From positions 4,480,501 to 4,544,500 of the forward strand of contig QLII01000001.1 of the NCBI GenBank assembly GCA_003259005.1: a stretch of DNA of 64,000 nt, in the 5' to 3' direction. A model generated the notes under the pieces. It had not been told where the DNA came from and made no database searches. It saw only the letters and a list, made by a program, of their open reading frames with translations. Within the stretch, counting starts at the first letter, position 1. Every line of letters begins with the position of its first letter. Both the position numbers and the translations under genes were made by a program. Of the stretch, positions 17,765-26,831 are shown piece by piece. The stretch comes from Spirosoma telluris. GTDB lineage: Bacteria > Bacteroidota > Bacteroidia > Cytophagales > Spirosomataceae.

Positions 17765-18118
17765 ATGAAGGAGATTTTAGGAAAGTTGTTAGTCATTATG
17801 ATTAGTGTAAGTATCAGCCTATCATCTTGTATTACCACTAGAATTAAACCGCTTATTCCAGTAGGTAACGAACTGCAAGGGGATACACTTTCGGTAAAAA
17901 TCTTTCTTCTAGAAAGAGACATTCCTAACGATATTGACCAGTTGGGCGTTGTTTCCATATCTGTTAACTCCAGACCAACTTTATCTATCGATGCACAGGT
18001 GAAACGACAGCTCCGAAAGGATTGTCAGCAGATGGGGGCTAATGGTGCCTATCGAATTAACGATGGCACTTACTATCCAACGGTTGTAAGCTATGTAGTC
18101 TTCAGGTATAAAAAGTAG
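17765..18118 (+). CDS. Small lipoprotein of unknown function
   Basis: 117 residues. A signal peptide with lipobox SISLSSC (Cys at about 22) is followed by a compact mixed domain (VKIFLLERDIPNDIDQLGVV; DCQQMGANGAYRI; VVSYVVFRY). The last block, with a possible helix and strand ending in VVFRYKK, is reminiscent of small YbjQ/DUF4156-like periplasmic domains, but I do not assign a family. Confidence 0.6.
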   Translation: MKEILGKLLVIMISVSISLSSCITTRIKPLIPVGNELQGDTLSVKIFLLERDIPNDIDQLGVVSISVNSRPTLSIDAQVKRQLRKDCQQMGANGAYRINDGTYYPTVVSYVVFRYKK

Positions 18119-18154
18119 CCATTTTTACGCCTAAGTTCAGTTTTTAAATGATGA

Positions 18155-18676
18155 TCGCCAATCTATATTGATTGCGGGTCTTTTGCGATACGATCCTGGC
18201 AGACTGGGGATGAGCAGCAACTGCCCCGATACGCTGACAACAAAGAGATTTGGTTAAATCTCCGGGATCGTTTTCCCCATCCCTATACACCAGCCGATGC
18301 GCACCAATGGATTGAGTATGTCTTGAACGCTAGGCCAGAAACCAACTTTGCAATCACTGTCAATGGAGAAGCAGTCGGTGGCATCGGCTTGCTTCTCCAT
18401 GACGATATTGAGCGGTACACGGCTGAGGTAGGCTATTGGCTAGGCCAGCCCTATTGGGGGCAAGGAATCATCACCCATGCGCTGCAAGCCTTTACGGACT
18501 ATGCCATGCCCAAATTTGAGTTAAATCGTATCTACGCGGTTCCTTTTCTACGCAATTCGGCGTCGATTAAGGTGCTCGAAAAAGCGGGCTACCAGCGTGA
18601 AGGAATTATGCGCCGAAGCGCCGTTAAGGATGGACAGGTAATCGACCAGGTTATGTATGCATATACCGTTTCCTAG
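18155..18676 (+). CDS. GNAT-family acetyltransferase (RimJ/RimL type), start uncertain
   Basis: About 170 residues in one frame beginning after TGA 18152. The frame reads CGSFAIRSWQTGDEQQLPRY, then NLRDRFPHPYTPADAHQWI, then the acetyl-CoA loop GQPYWGQGIITHAL and NSASIKVLEKAGYQREG, the classic RimJ/RimL core. It transfers acetyl from acetyl-CoA to an amine; the substrate is unknown. No ATG is in frame near the expected start: either ATC/ATT/TTG is used, or an indel separates the ATGs at 18148/18151 from the frame. Confidence 0.75.
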   Translation, partial: SPIYIDCGSFAIRSWQTGDEQQLPRYADNKEIWLNLRDRFPHPYTPADAHQWIEYVLNARPETNFAITVNGEAVGGIGLLLHDDIERYTAEVGYWLGQPYWGQGIITHALQAFTDYAMPKFELNRIYAVPFLRNSASIKVLEKAGYQREGIMRRSAVKDGQVIDQVMYAYTVS

Positions 18677-18677
18677 T

Positions 18678-20347
18678 TCACTGCCCAACGTTTGCCTTCC
18701 CAAATTTGGTCCCAAAAAAGTCGCCTTTATTCCAGGTGGGCCGCTGGTCGTCCTGAGCCGTTAAATAGCCAATCAGGAACTGCAACTGCGCGTGTTTGGC
18801 CGCAGCCTTGAAATCAAACGGCTGGTTCATATCATCCTGCGGAGTGTGGTAAATGGTTGCCCGCCAGTCGAGGTTGAGCTTGGTGCCATCGAGGTTGGGA
18901 TTACCCGTTTGCGAACCACTTTTAACGAAAAGGGCCGGAATTCCCTGCCGAACAAAACTGAAGTGATCGCTTCGCATAAATACCGTCTGTTCTGGAATTG
19001 GGTCGGGGCTAATTTGAACCCCCAGGAAAGCAGCCGCCTGTTTGACTTCCTTATTCAGACTCGAATGTTCGGCTCCGTAGGGAACAATATCGAGTAACGG
19101 GTGAAAGAAGAAAGGCATATCTAAGGTCAAGTTAGCCACGATTTTGTCTTTCGGCACTGTCGGATTACTGGCGAAATAATCGGAGCCCAGCAGGCCCATT
19201 TCCTCGCCCGTTACCCTACAAACAAAATGGATCGCCGGGGCGCTTTCGGCAATGACGCATAAAGACGCGCTGTTTCAAGCATAATGGCAACACCCGATGC
19301 ATTATCGTGGGCACCATTGAAAATAGAATCTCCCTTTACGGGTCGGCCAACGCCCAGGTGATCGAGGTGGGCCACCTGCACGATGTATTCATTTTTCAGT
19401 ACGGGGTCTGAACCAGGCAACACGGCTACTACATTGAAGCCTGCAATGTCTTCAGCAATGTCGGTCTGCGTTTTCATATGAACCGACACATTGAGCGGAA
19501 ACGCCTGCGGGCGGTTTTTCATCGCCTGACCTATAGCCTCACTAAACGAGGTGGGCGCATTGGCAAACAGTAATCGCGCGAGTGAATCGCTGATGGAGGC
19601 TGCCCCTTTCAAGCCTGGAAATGTGCTTTTAGGCTTCCCTTGCTTATCTAACCAACGCGTAATACCCTGCCGGGCACGGGGAGCCGCCGTTTCAATACGA
19701 CTACGAAGGTCGGTTGGCAAGCTGAACGCGATTGTCCCAATGGCCCCATGCGCTACCGCATTTTCTGCCTTGGACGATGTGTTATAGGCACGTTGATTAG
19801 ACGGAAACGTAGCGGGTGCTCCATTCAGGAAAGCCACAATTTTCCCTTTTACGTCAATGTCTTTATAGTCGTCATAACCGAGATCAGGAGCCGAAACGCC
19901 ATAACCAACAAAAACGACAGGGGCTGCCACGTCGCTGGCTGGATGATCGGGATTGGGGTTCAGAATAAATTGTTTTCCATAGAAGAGTGGTTGTTCGCGG
20001 CCATTTGACACCAGCGAAAGCGAACTGTTCCGTTCGTTAACCTGCCACCGACGCAGGGGCACATTCTGCCGAAAGGCGTTATTCTCTCCGGCGGGCTGAA
20101 GTCCCAGAGCCTTGAACTGGCCCACCACATAATCGGCCGCCATCGCAAATCCTCGCGTACCGGGTTTGCGGCCTTTCAAGGAATCGTTAGCCAGAATCGT
20201 CATGTGTGTACGAATGGCTTCCGGTCGAACAGTTTTTACGGCTTGTTGAGCGTCTGCCGGAATGGCACTGGATTGCCCCATTAGCCGATTTATGCCAGAT
20301 AGACTAATCAATAAACCAAGTGCTATAGCTGTTGTAAAATGTCGCAT
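18678..20347 (-). CDS. Secreted M28 zinc aminopeptidase, split by one apparent indel
   Basis: About 555 residues from MRHFTTAIALGLL (ATG 20347), with a signal peptide ending MGQS. A PA-domain insert lies around PVVFVGYGVSAPDLGYDDYK, and the M28 core has HLDHLGVG (zinc His and Asp), GAHDNASGVA (bridging Asp) and TGEEMGLLGS (catalytic Glu pair). The frame breaks at the CCC run 19214-19216; one more base joins ILFVG to VTGEE. It removes N-terminal residues from peptides in the periplasm or outside. The joined protein matches Bacteroidota M28 peptidases in length. Confidence 0.85.
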
Positions 20348-20510
20348 TGAGAAAGATGAAGACGAAAAAAGATTAGCTAATATAGGCCACAGTTTCAGGA
20401 GAACAAACTGAACGGGAAGCTGAATCAACTTTAGGTTTAATTTCTATACACTTGCGTAATTGGTAGTATATTCGGCGCCCCAATAAGGCAAGAAATACCA
20501 TCAACAGGCA

Positions 20511-21449
20511 ATGAAGAAATTACCCATCCTTATCGACTGCGACCCCGGCCACGACGATGCCGTTATGCTTATGCTCGCCATCGGCAGTGGTCTATTTGAT
20601 ATAAAAGCCATTACTACCTCTGCTGGCAACCAGACACAGCAGAAAACCCTGGCGAATGCCTTACGACTCAAAGAATTACTGGGTTCTGACATTCCGATCT
20701 ATAAAGGCTGCGACAAACCTCTTTTCCGGGAGCTGATTATTGCCGACTATGTGCATGGTGAGATGGGTATGGACGGCCCGATTTTACCTGAGCCTACCCT
20801 TAAGCCCGAATCACTGTCGGCCATAGAAGCGATGGCCAACATTCTGGCTGAAAGTGAGGACCCAATAACCCTCGTACCAACCGGGCCGTTGACCAATATT
20901 GCTACCTTTCTGCTGGCGTACCCCCATCTGAAACCAAAAATTAAACGGATTTCATTGATGGGCGGTGGTGGCTTTCGGGGCAATATGACCCCTACAGCTG
21001 AGTTCAATATCTATGTTGATCCCGAAGCGGCTTCTATTGTGTTCAATTCCGGCGTTCCGATCACAATGTGTGGACTTGATGTGACACATAAGGCGCTTGT
21101 TTTCCAGGAAGATATTGAACGATTCAGAGCAATTGGTAATAAATCGGGTAAGGTAGTTGCCGAGTTAATGGACTTCTTTTCCATTTTCTATCGTCGGGAA
21201 CGCCCGGAACTGGAAGGTGGGGCCGCCCTGCACGACCCCTGCGCCATCGCCTGGCTCATTGACCCAACGATGTTTACCTCAAAAACATGCTATGTGGATG
21301 TCGAAGTAACAGGTAAACTAACCCTGGGTACCACCGTCGTCGATTTTTTCGATGTATGGAAGAAAAGCCCAAATACTGAATTCGTGTATGATATCGACCG
21401 GGAGAAATACATTAACCTGATTTACGAAGCCGTTCAGAAACTGCCTTAA
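20511..21449 (+). CDS. Nucleoside hydrolase (inosine/uridine-preferring family)
   Basis: 312 residues, intact. It begins with the calcium-binding signature DCDPGHDDA at residues 9-17. Other motifs are VPTGPLTNIA (about 123-132), MGGGGFRGN and AEFNIYVDPEAA (about 164-175), and the C-terminal HDPCAIAWL. It hydrolyses the N-glycosidic bond of ribonucleosides for base salvage in the cytoplasm. The exact nucleoside preference cannot be read. Ends in a long hairpin shared with the convergent lipoprotein gene. Confidence 0.92.
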   Translation: MKKLPILIDCDPGHDDAVMLMLAIGSGLFDIKAITTSAGNQTQQKTLANALRLKELLGSDIPIYKGCDKPLFRELIIADYVHGEMGMDGPILPEPTLKPESLSAIEAMANILAESEDPITLVPTGPLTNIATFLLAYPHLKPKIKRISLMGGGGFRGNMTPTAEFNIYVDPEAASIVFNSGVPITMCGLDVTHKALVFQEDIERFRAIGNKSGKVVAELMDFFSIFYRRERPELEGGAALHDPCAIAWLIDPTMFTSKTCYVDVEVTGKLTLGTTVVDFFDVWKKSPNTEFVYDIDREKYINLIYEAVQKLP

Positions 21450-21527
21450 AGAATGGAACGCAGATTACAGCTGATTCAAAATGATAAAAATCTATTTAAA
21501 TCAGCTGTAATCTGCGTTCCATTCTTT
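21448..21527. terminator. Perfect 29-bp inverted repeat, bidirectional terminator
   Basis: Arms 21448-21476 and 21499-21527 are exact complements (core GAACGCAGATTACAGCTGATT-like). The 5' arm overlaps the nucleoside hydrolase stop and the 3' arm abuts the stop of the convergent lipoprotein gene. Confidence 0.85.
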
Positions 21528-22109
21528 CTAAAACCACGGCCGTCTAACCTTAAACGATCGTTTCAGGCCACTGATCATGAGGAATGCCCCCAGGATGCCG
21601 AAAATAATGGCCAGGATGGTGACGTGTAATATAGCGAAGACAACGGCAACCAGAATGATAAGTACGGATGCTTTGAGCTTCCAGCTAATCCGTTGCCACC
21701 AGTTGAGTTCGGGACGCAGTCTCATACCCAGGCTCTGCCGGATTTGATTCCCTAATCTGAGTTTTTTCTTGGGCTTTGGGTCCGGTTGTTTATCGGTCGA
21801 TTCAGTCTGACTGGAAAGCATCGACTGTATCCGATGCATGCGTCGCCCAATAGTCGTATTGGTCGACTGGGTTGAGCTTTTTTTCAGGCTGGCCACCGCC
21901 GTAGCAACAGAAGCCAGCATCGTATCCATAGGTTGATCAACGACTAAACTTGAATCGGGCAACGTACTTTCGGCGGGTGTCGTTGGCTTTTCAACCGCTA
22001 ATCGTGCTGCTGCCGGATGGGGAGAACGTTGGAAATAGGCAACGGGCCGGTGGCAGGATGAAAGAAAAAGGCATAACGCAGCAACAGAAAGGACAATGGC
22101 TTTTTTCAT
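21528..22109 (-). CDS. Lipoprotein with C-terminal membrane helices, unknown function
   Basis: 193 residues. Lipoprotein signal (LCLFLSSC, Cys19), then a Ser/Thr/Pro-rich low-complexity stretch (about 30-115), a basic segment KPKKKLRLGNQIRQSLGMR, and two C-terminal hydrophobic helices (ASVLIILVAVVFAILHVTIL; IFGILGAFLMISGL). The layout is common in Cytophagales small membrane proteins of unknown role. Confidence 0.65.
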   Translation of the reverse strand: MKKAIVLSVAALCLFLSSCHRPVAYFQRSPHPAAARLAVEKPTTPAESTLPDSSLVVDQPMDTMLASVATAVASLKKSSTQSTNTTIGRRMHRIQSMLSSQTESTDKQPDPKPKKKLRLGNQIRQSLGMRLRPELNWWQRISWKLKASVLIILVAVVFAILHVTILAIIFGILGAFLMISGLKRSFKVRRPWF

Positions 22110-22240
22110 CAGGTCGTGAGTTGGACGAACAGTACTAGCGGAGACAAAAATCCCATTTACAACGAATTGAGATGGTCGGTTAATATGGCACCAACGAAAA
22201 AGCCTTCAATTAGTCATGTAGCTGGCCTACCTTTGTGGCT

Positions 22241-22797
22241 ATGAATCCAGACAATGATCCCCGGCCCTGGCAGGTCGAAAGCTCCGAATATATTCACCAA
22301 CTACCCTGGTTTACGGTGCGTAAAGACGCTATTCGGATGGAGAATGGCGGTGCTATTCCCAATTACTTCGTCTTTGAATATCCTGATTGGATCAACGTAG
22401 TAGCCGTTACAACCGAAGGGCAACTGGTGCTGATTCGGCAATATCGCCACGGCATTGCGGGGTTCACTACGAGCTTTGCGCAGGTGTGGTTGACCCAGGT
22501 GAAGAGCCCCTCATAGCCGCCCAGCGTGAGTTGCTGGAAGAAACCGGCTTCGGTGGTGGCCACTGGCAACCCCTGATGACACTCTCCGCCAATCCGGGCA
22601 CGCACGCTAACCTGACACATGCGTTTCTGGCAACAGGTGTTGAAGTAAAGCAGACACAACACCTCGAAAACACGGAAGAAATTACGGTGCATATTGTTTC
22701 ACGAGAACGTACGATGGAGATCATTAATAACGGCGAGATGATGCAGGCTCTGCATTTGGCACCGTTGTTGAAATATCTGTCGAATCAGAATTTATAG
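22241..22797 (+). CDS. Nudix hydrolase (ADP-sugar/NDP-X type), split by one apparent indel
   Basis: About 185 residues once the frames are joined. The Nudix box GEEPLIAAQRELLEETGFG is present with its REL-EE core. Upstream strands (WFTVRKDAIRMENGG; LVLIRQYRHGI) match ADP-ribose pyrophosphatase-like members. The break is in the GGGG at 22459-22462; one more G turns GFTTSFAQ into the expected GVHYELCAG. ATG 22241 is chosen over GTG 22235. Substrate unknown; nucleoside-diphosphate derivatives are typical. Confidence 0.82.
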
Positions 22798-22906
22798 GAT
22801 TACTCCAACGATAAGTATCTTTGCCGATTGATTGGACTATCAACTCAGTAGCTTTTTACAAAATCATAGTCAGTCAGTTAAATCATAAAAATCCCAGTTC
22901 AGACAA

Positions 22907-24070
22907 GTGATTATCCCTCTTGCCCTCCGCGCCGATCAGACGCAGGAGTATTATTTTTCCGTGAAGCTGGCCGAAGTCCGTCGTATGCAGGCGGCTGGTC
23001 ATGACATTATTAATCTCGGCATTGGCAATCCCGACCTAATGCCCTCTGCCAATACGATTGATGCGCTTATCCAGTCGGCGCAACAGCCAGCTTCGCACGG
23101 CTATCAACCTTATAAAGGTACGGCTCCATTACGGCAGGCTATCGCTAAATTTTATCGTCATACCTACGGTGTTACGCTCGAGCCCGACACCGAAATTTTA
23201 CCACTTATCGGTTCTAAGGAAGGGATTACCCACATTTCGCTGACCTTTTTGAACGAAGGCGACGGTGTACTGGTACCTGAGCTTGGTTACCCGGCCTATC
23301 GGGCGGTAAGCCGAATGGTGGGAGCCAATGTTCACGAGTACCCACTTTTGGAGCATGATGGCTGGCAACCCGACTGGGAGGCTATGACCGATTTGGTAGC
23401 TAAATCATCTGAAAAGACCAAGATTATCTGGCTCAACTATCCACATATGCCCACGGGTGCCCCCGCTACCCGTGCCTTGTTCGAGCGAGCGGTTCGGTTT
23501 GCGCATGACCATCAGGTGTTATTGTGCCACGACAATCCATACAGTCTGATTCTGAACAAGAAACCACCGATTAGTCTGCTATCGATAGATGGGGCAAAAG
23601 ACGTCGCGATAGAGTTGAATTCACTGAGCAAATCGCACAACATGGCGGGCTGGCGTATTGGCTGGATGGCGGGTGCCAAAGCCTATGTCGATGCGGTGTT
23701 AACGATTAAGAGCAACATCGACTCAGGACAGTTTAAGCCGTTGATGGATGCTGCGACGGAGGCTCTGGGCAACTCCGACGATTGGCACCGGGAGCGAAAC
23801 GCGGTTTATCAGGGTCGGCTAGATGCCGTTCATGCGTTTCTGGATGCGTTAGGTTGCACTTATACCACCAATCAGGAAGGATTATTTATCTGGGCTAAAC
23901 TCCCTGACTCTGTTGAATCGGCTGAAACACTGGTCAATGACCTGCTTGAGAAAAAACATGTTTTCATTGCCCCTGGGTTTATTTTTGGCCCTAAAGGAAA
24001 TCGATACGTACGGGTGTCATTGTGCGTAACTAAAGAACGAATCGAAGAGGCTGTTAAACGCTTAAGCTAA
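22907..24070 (+). CDS. Class I/II aminotransferase, probably aromatic amino-acid biosynthesis
   Basis: 387 residues from a GTG start. Fold-type I features: NLGIGNPDLMPS near the N-terminus, GSKEGITH, NYPHMPTGAPA (the usual NPTG region with altered residues), DNPYSLIL, and the PLP lysine in NSLSKSHNMAGWRIGW (about K240). The stop codon overlaps the tyrA start by one base, so the two are co-translated. In Bacteroidota such an enzyme next to prephenate dehydrogenase usually serves tyrosine/phenylalanine synthesis, which is the inferred role here. Confidence 0.85.
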   Translation: MIIPLALRADQTQEYYFSVKLAEVRRMQAAGHDIINLGIGNPDLMPSANTIDALIQSAQQPASHGYQPYKGTAPLRQAIAKFYRHTYGVTLEPDTEILPLIGSKEGITHISLTFLNEGDGVLVPELGYPAYRAVSRMVGANVHEYPLLEHDGWQPDWEAMTDLVAKSSEKTKIIWLNYPHMPTGAPATRALFERAVRFAHDHQVLLCHDNPYSLILNKKPPISLLSIDGAKDVAIELNSLSKSHNMAGWRIGWMAGAKAYVDAVLTIKSNIDSGQFKPLMDAATEALGNSDDWHRERNAVYQGRLDAVHAFLDALGCTYTTNQEGLFIWAKLPDSVESAETLVNDLLEKKHVFIAPGFIFGPKGNRYVRVSLCVTKERIEEAVKRLS

Positions 24071-24927
24071 TGGTTGTCAGTATTATTGGTATAGGCCTAC
24101 TCGGCGGCTCATTTGCCCTGGCGGTACGGGAGAAATACCCCAAAATGCGCTTTATTGGCGTCGATACCTCTCCTGTAAATGGCCAGCTCGCGTTGGCGAA
24201 GGGAATTGTCGATGACGTATTGCCACTGGACGAAGCCGTAGCGCAAAGCACATTGGTTGTCATGGCCACGCCCGTCAACATCATTATCGACTTGCTGCCC
24301 ACGGTACTCGATCACCTGCCAGCGGGTGCTACCGTGATCGACTTAGGCTCCACTAAAGAATTAATTTGCGCCATAGCCGATGCACATGAAAAGCGGAGCC
24401 AGTTTGTGGCTGTTCACCCCATGGCTGGCACCGAAAACTCAGGCCCTGGTGCTGCGTTTAAGGAGTTGCTGGCCGGTAAAAACCTCATTATCTGTGACCG
24501 GGAAAAAAGCAATGCCGATAGCCTGATGCTGGTCGAGAGTTTGTTTCGGGATATAGGCATGAAATTATTTTACATGACTCCTCAGGAGCATGACCTGCAT
24601 CTGGCCTATGTATCGCACCTGAGTCACATCAGCGCGTTTGCCCTTGGCCTGACCGTACTGGAAAAAGAAAAAGACGAACAGGCTATTTTCGATATGGCTA
24701 GTACAGGTTTCAGTTCGACAGTTCGTTTGGCGAAAAGCTCTCCACAAATGTGGGCTCCCATCTTCGATCAGAATCGCACGAATGTGTCCGACGCACTGGC
24801 TGCTTATATCGACTTTTTGCAGCAATTCAAAGAGGTAATTGATAATCAAGATGTTAAAACCTCGCTTGATTTCATGCAACGGGCAAACGTCATTCGGCGG
24901 GTGCTGGATGGAATCGAGAAACGGTAA
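24070..24927 (+). CDS. tyrA: Prephenate dehydrogenase
   Basis: 285 residues. N-terminal Rossmann motif GIGLLGGS at residues 7-14, acidic VDTS at the end of the second strand (NAD preference), HPMAGTENSGPGAAF (about 116-130, with the catalytic His) and AYVSHLSHISAFAL in the helical C-terminal domain. It oxidatively decarboxylates prephenate to 4-hydroxyphenylpyruvate, the tyrosine precursor. Overlaps the aminotransferase by one base. Its last 55 bases recur, diverged, at 53083-53137, and everything between the two copies looks accessory. Confidence 0.92.
   Translation: MVVSIIGIGLLGGSFALAVREKYPKMRFIGVDTSPVNGQLALAKGIVDDVLPLDEAVAQSTLVVMATPVNIIIDLLPTVLDHLPAGATVIDLGSTKELICAIADAHEKRSQFVAVHPMAGTENSGPGAAFKELLAGKNLIICDREKSNADSLMLVESLFRDIGMKLFYMTPQEHDLHLAYVSHLSHISAFALGLTVLEKEKDEQAIFDMASTGFSSTVRLAKSSPQMWAPIFDQNRTNVSDALAAYIDFLQQFKEVIDNQDVKTSLDFMQRANVIRRVLDGIEKR
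24871..24925 (+). repeat. tyrA 3' end, first copy of a 55-bp near-repeat
   Basis: Matches 53083-53137 at 51 of 55 positions, same orientation. It is the functional end of tyrA. Confidence 0.85.
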
Positions 24928-24956
24928 ATTAGTATATCTGGTAAAAAACCAGGATC

Positions 24957-25078
24957 ATGACAAAGACAGTTGTTCAGGAATCATTGGAGAAAATGTCTGA
25001 TGAATTTCCAGTAGAAGATTGATTGAACGTTTGTTATTTGTTCAGAGCATCCAGGAGAGGCTACTCCAATCGGAATGA
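24957..25078 (+). CDS. Small antitoxin-like gene of a ParE/RelE module, split by one apparent indel
   Basis: About 40 residues. The frame starts MTKTVVQESLEKMSDEFPVED; adding a T at the TT of 25019-25020 continues LIERLLFVQSIQERLLQSE and stop. The pattern (helix, EFPVEDLIERLLF, charged C-terminus) is that of short antitoxins preceding ParE/RelE toxins. The stop overlaps an ATG at 25075 in the toxin frame. It lies 30 bases after tyrA, at the start of the accessory block. Confidence 0.6.
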
Positions 25079-25122
25079 GGAGAAACCGTACTTCATCCAG
25101 AAGTACGGACACGTTTGAAAAA

Positions 25123-25427
25123 ATGGTCAGCATAATGTTTACCAATCGGGCAGTTGCGGACCTTGACGCCATTGGCGAGTAGCGTGCCTATTATTCGCCA
25201 AGTTATGCCAGTCATCTACAGGAGCTATTACTGAGAAAGCAGACTTGCTTCGACAACATCCCGAAATGGGTCGCAAAGTACCTGAATTTGACCTTTCTTA
25301 TTTACGGAAATTGATTCCCAAATCGTATAGGATTGTTTATAAGATCGTCAGTCCCATCCAGATAGATATCATCACAATTCAACCCAGTTCACAGAATATG
25401 TCGGAGCGATTTTTCGATACGGAATAG
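25123..25427 (+). pseudogene. ParE/RelE-type toxin, apparently inactivated
   Basis: About 100 residues when repaired: MVSIMFTNRAVADLDAIGE, a TAG stop at 25180-25182 where Tyr is expected, then RAYYSPSYASHLQELLLRK. A missing A at 25236-25238 follows, then LRQHPEMGRKVPEFDLSYLRKL, YRIVYKIV and IDIITIQ, the ParE fold order. The frame indel may be a sequence error, but the in-frame TAG is a substitution and points to real loss of function. An alternative start is ATG 25075, overlapping the antitoxin stop. Confidence 0.65.
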
Positions 25428-25537
25428 CTGGGTAATTATGCGGAAAGGGAAATAATTCGTCGTTTGCCTAAAGCAATGTAAATAGCCTTCGCAAGAAAAG
25501 AGGGTATTTTGAGATTAATGCCTACTTTTTCAGTTCT

Positions 25538-25633
25538 AGCTAGTGCTTTACTAAACTAGATTCTTTTGTTTCTCGGGGCGGCATCGGCCGTCCGACGCAC
25601 CGAGAATCTAAATTGGGCGAGTACTAGTTAGCT
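25538..25633. repeat. MITE-like imperfect palindrome, copy 1
   Basis: Outer arms read GCTAGTGCTTTACTAAAC and (reverse strand) ACTAGTACTCGCCCAATT, both followed by TAGATTCT. The core holds TCTCGG/CCGAGA. The same arm sequence flanks 54823-54960. It occupies the otherwise gene-free 25441-25695. Confidence 0.7.
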
Positions 25634-25695
25634 TAGCTTATTGGCAATCGGGCGACAACGCTTGTGTGATACATCAATTAATTACCTACTAATAA

Positions 25696-26094
25696 ATGAG
25701 CGCCACGGAGAATAAACACCTGATGGAGACTATTTTCGCTGAATTGTCAAAAGGCAATGATCAGCCCTTTTTGGAAGCGATGGCCGAAGACATGCAATGG
25801 ACTTGGATGGGAAGTGGGCAATGGGCAAAAACCTTCCAAGGAAAGCGGTCCGTAGTTAACGATCTGTGGGGGGCAGTGAAAACTACCTTGCTTCCCCCCT
25901 ATAAGGCGACCGCTACTCGTGTTATGGCAGATGGTGATTATGTAGTGGTCGAAGCAAGTGGTGATAATAGAACGCCTGATGGCAAGATTTATAATAATCG
26001 CTACTGCTGGGTATGTCGTATTGAGGCCGGTAAACTACGAGCGATAAATGAGTATATGGATACGGAACTTGTGACCAATACCTTTCAGCAGTAG
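25696..26094 (+). CDS. SnoaL/NTF2-like protein
   Basis: 132 residues. N-terminal helix (ENKHLMETIFAELSKGNDQPF), then MAEDMQWTWMGSGQWAKTFQGK and strands ending VVVEASGDNRTPDGKIYNNRYCWVCRIEAGKL and INEYMDTELV. This is the cone-shaped SnoaL-like fold (ketosteroid-isomerase-like). Members are small-molecule isomerases, hydrolases or binding proteins; no specific activity can be assigned. Confidence 0.78.
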   Translation: MSATENKHLMETIFAELSKGNDQPFLEAMAEDMQWTWMGSGQWAKTFQGKRSVVNDLWGAVKTTLLPPYKATATRVMADGDYVVVEASGDNRTPDGKIYNNRYCWVCRIEAGKLRAINEYMDTELVTNTFQQ

Positions 26095-26097
26095 GCT

Positions 26098-26355
26098 TTG
26101 ACTTTGCCTCACCTGATTGAGTTAATCATCAACAAAGGGAGCCTACAACCCACTGGAGCTTATGGCGTCACGATTGCCGACGAACTCCAGCAACGCTTCC
26201 AACGTACCACGTCGGTGACGGGAGTGCATGTGGTCTTGTATCGCTTGGAGGAGAAAGGCCTCGTTAGCTCGGCCTTAGGCGGAGCCACCCTAACCCAGGG
26301 CGGACGGCGTCAACGACTATTCACCCTAACGGCGGCTGGAAACGTTAACCCTTGA
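26098..26355 (+). pseudogene. PadR-family regulator, truncated at its 3' end
   Basis: The frame (TTG start) reads the PadR winged-helix core: AYGVTIADELQQRF, SVTGVHVVLYRLEEKGLVSS, GGRRQRLFTLTAAG. It ends abruptly at about 26340, where the sequence becomes the antisense of a lipoprotein remnant. PadR proteins normally continue about 20 more residues. It lies four bases after the SnoaL gene, so the two probably formed a unit. Confidence 0.65.
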
Positions 26356-26519
26356 ATGGGCCCTCCGGTGCTTATTTGTTTTACCTGAGTTCCTGTGGGT
26401 GTCGTTTGCTTTATCTCGTATAGCGCCCAAGATCCCTGAATATGAAATCGATTATCGGCCTGGGGAGTAGTTTCCGACTTAGAACAGCCTAACAGAGCCA
26501 GGAAGTTTATTCTTCTCAC
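26342..26519 (-). pseudogene. Remnant of a lipocalin-like lipoprotein
   Basis: From GTG 26519 the minus strand reads RRINFLALLGCSKSET (a lipobox LLGC), then HIQGSWALYEIKQTTPTGTQV, like the start of Bacteroidota lipocalin-type lipoproteins (first strand with the conserved GxW). The frame then runs into sequence antisense to PadR, so only the first 50 or so residues are genuine. The two remnants face each other across a junction near 26340. Confidence 0.5.
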
Positions 26520-26540
26520 TTTGGGGAGCGTTTGTTGAGA
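26514..26540 (+). repeat. Short palindromic TCTCA/GGGAGCG repeat
   Basis: TCTCACTTTGGGGAGCGTTT with TTGAGA closing the palindrome, overlapping the start of the lipoprotein remnant read leftward. One of four copies. Confidence 0.5.
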
Positions 26541-26624
26541 ATGAGTGACTCGTGGTTACAATTCCAGTAGTACAACTAGTTAATTTCATGGACTCGTATT
26601 TGTTACACTCCAGTTAGCCCTTTC

Positions 26625-26807
26625 CTATTTCTTCTCCAGTAGCTGGTTGACGAGTTGTTTTAATTCATCCACTTCAGAGCGTAGTTGCTGGTTGATTACT
26701 TCCTGCTTGGTGGCTCTGCTGTCCTGCTCAATGCCGTACAAGGTCAACTCCTCCACCTTTTTGAGTAACGTAGCATTCATCTTGACCAGATCCACTCCCG
26801 CCCTCAC
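26625..26807 (-). pseudogene. C-terminal coiled-coil remnant of a tail-fibre/S74-like exported protein
   Basis: 60 residues: NATLLKKVEELTLYGIEQD then a coiled coil ending in LLEKK. The LLKKVEELTLY block is the usual C-terminal end of large Bacteroidota fibre-like proteins. No upstream part is present, so this is a 3' remnant or a tiny orphan gene. Confidence 0.5.
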
Positions 26808-26831
26808 TTCTTATCATTGATACTCTACCTT

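Noticed and set aside
18148..18175. Indel at the start of the GNAT gene to reach ATG 18148
   Set aside because: It would need one surplus base or two missing ones, unlike the run errors; a non-ATG start is equally possible, so I left the start open.
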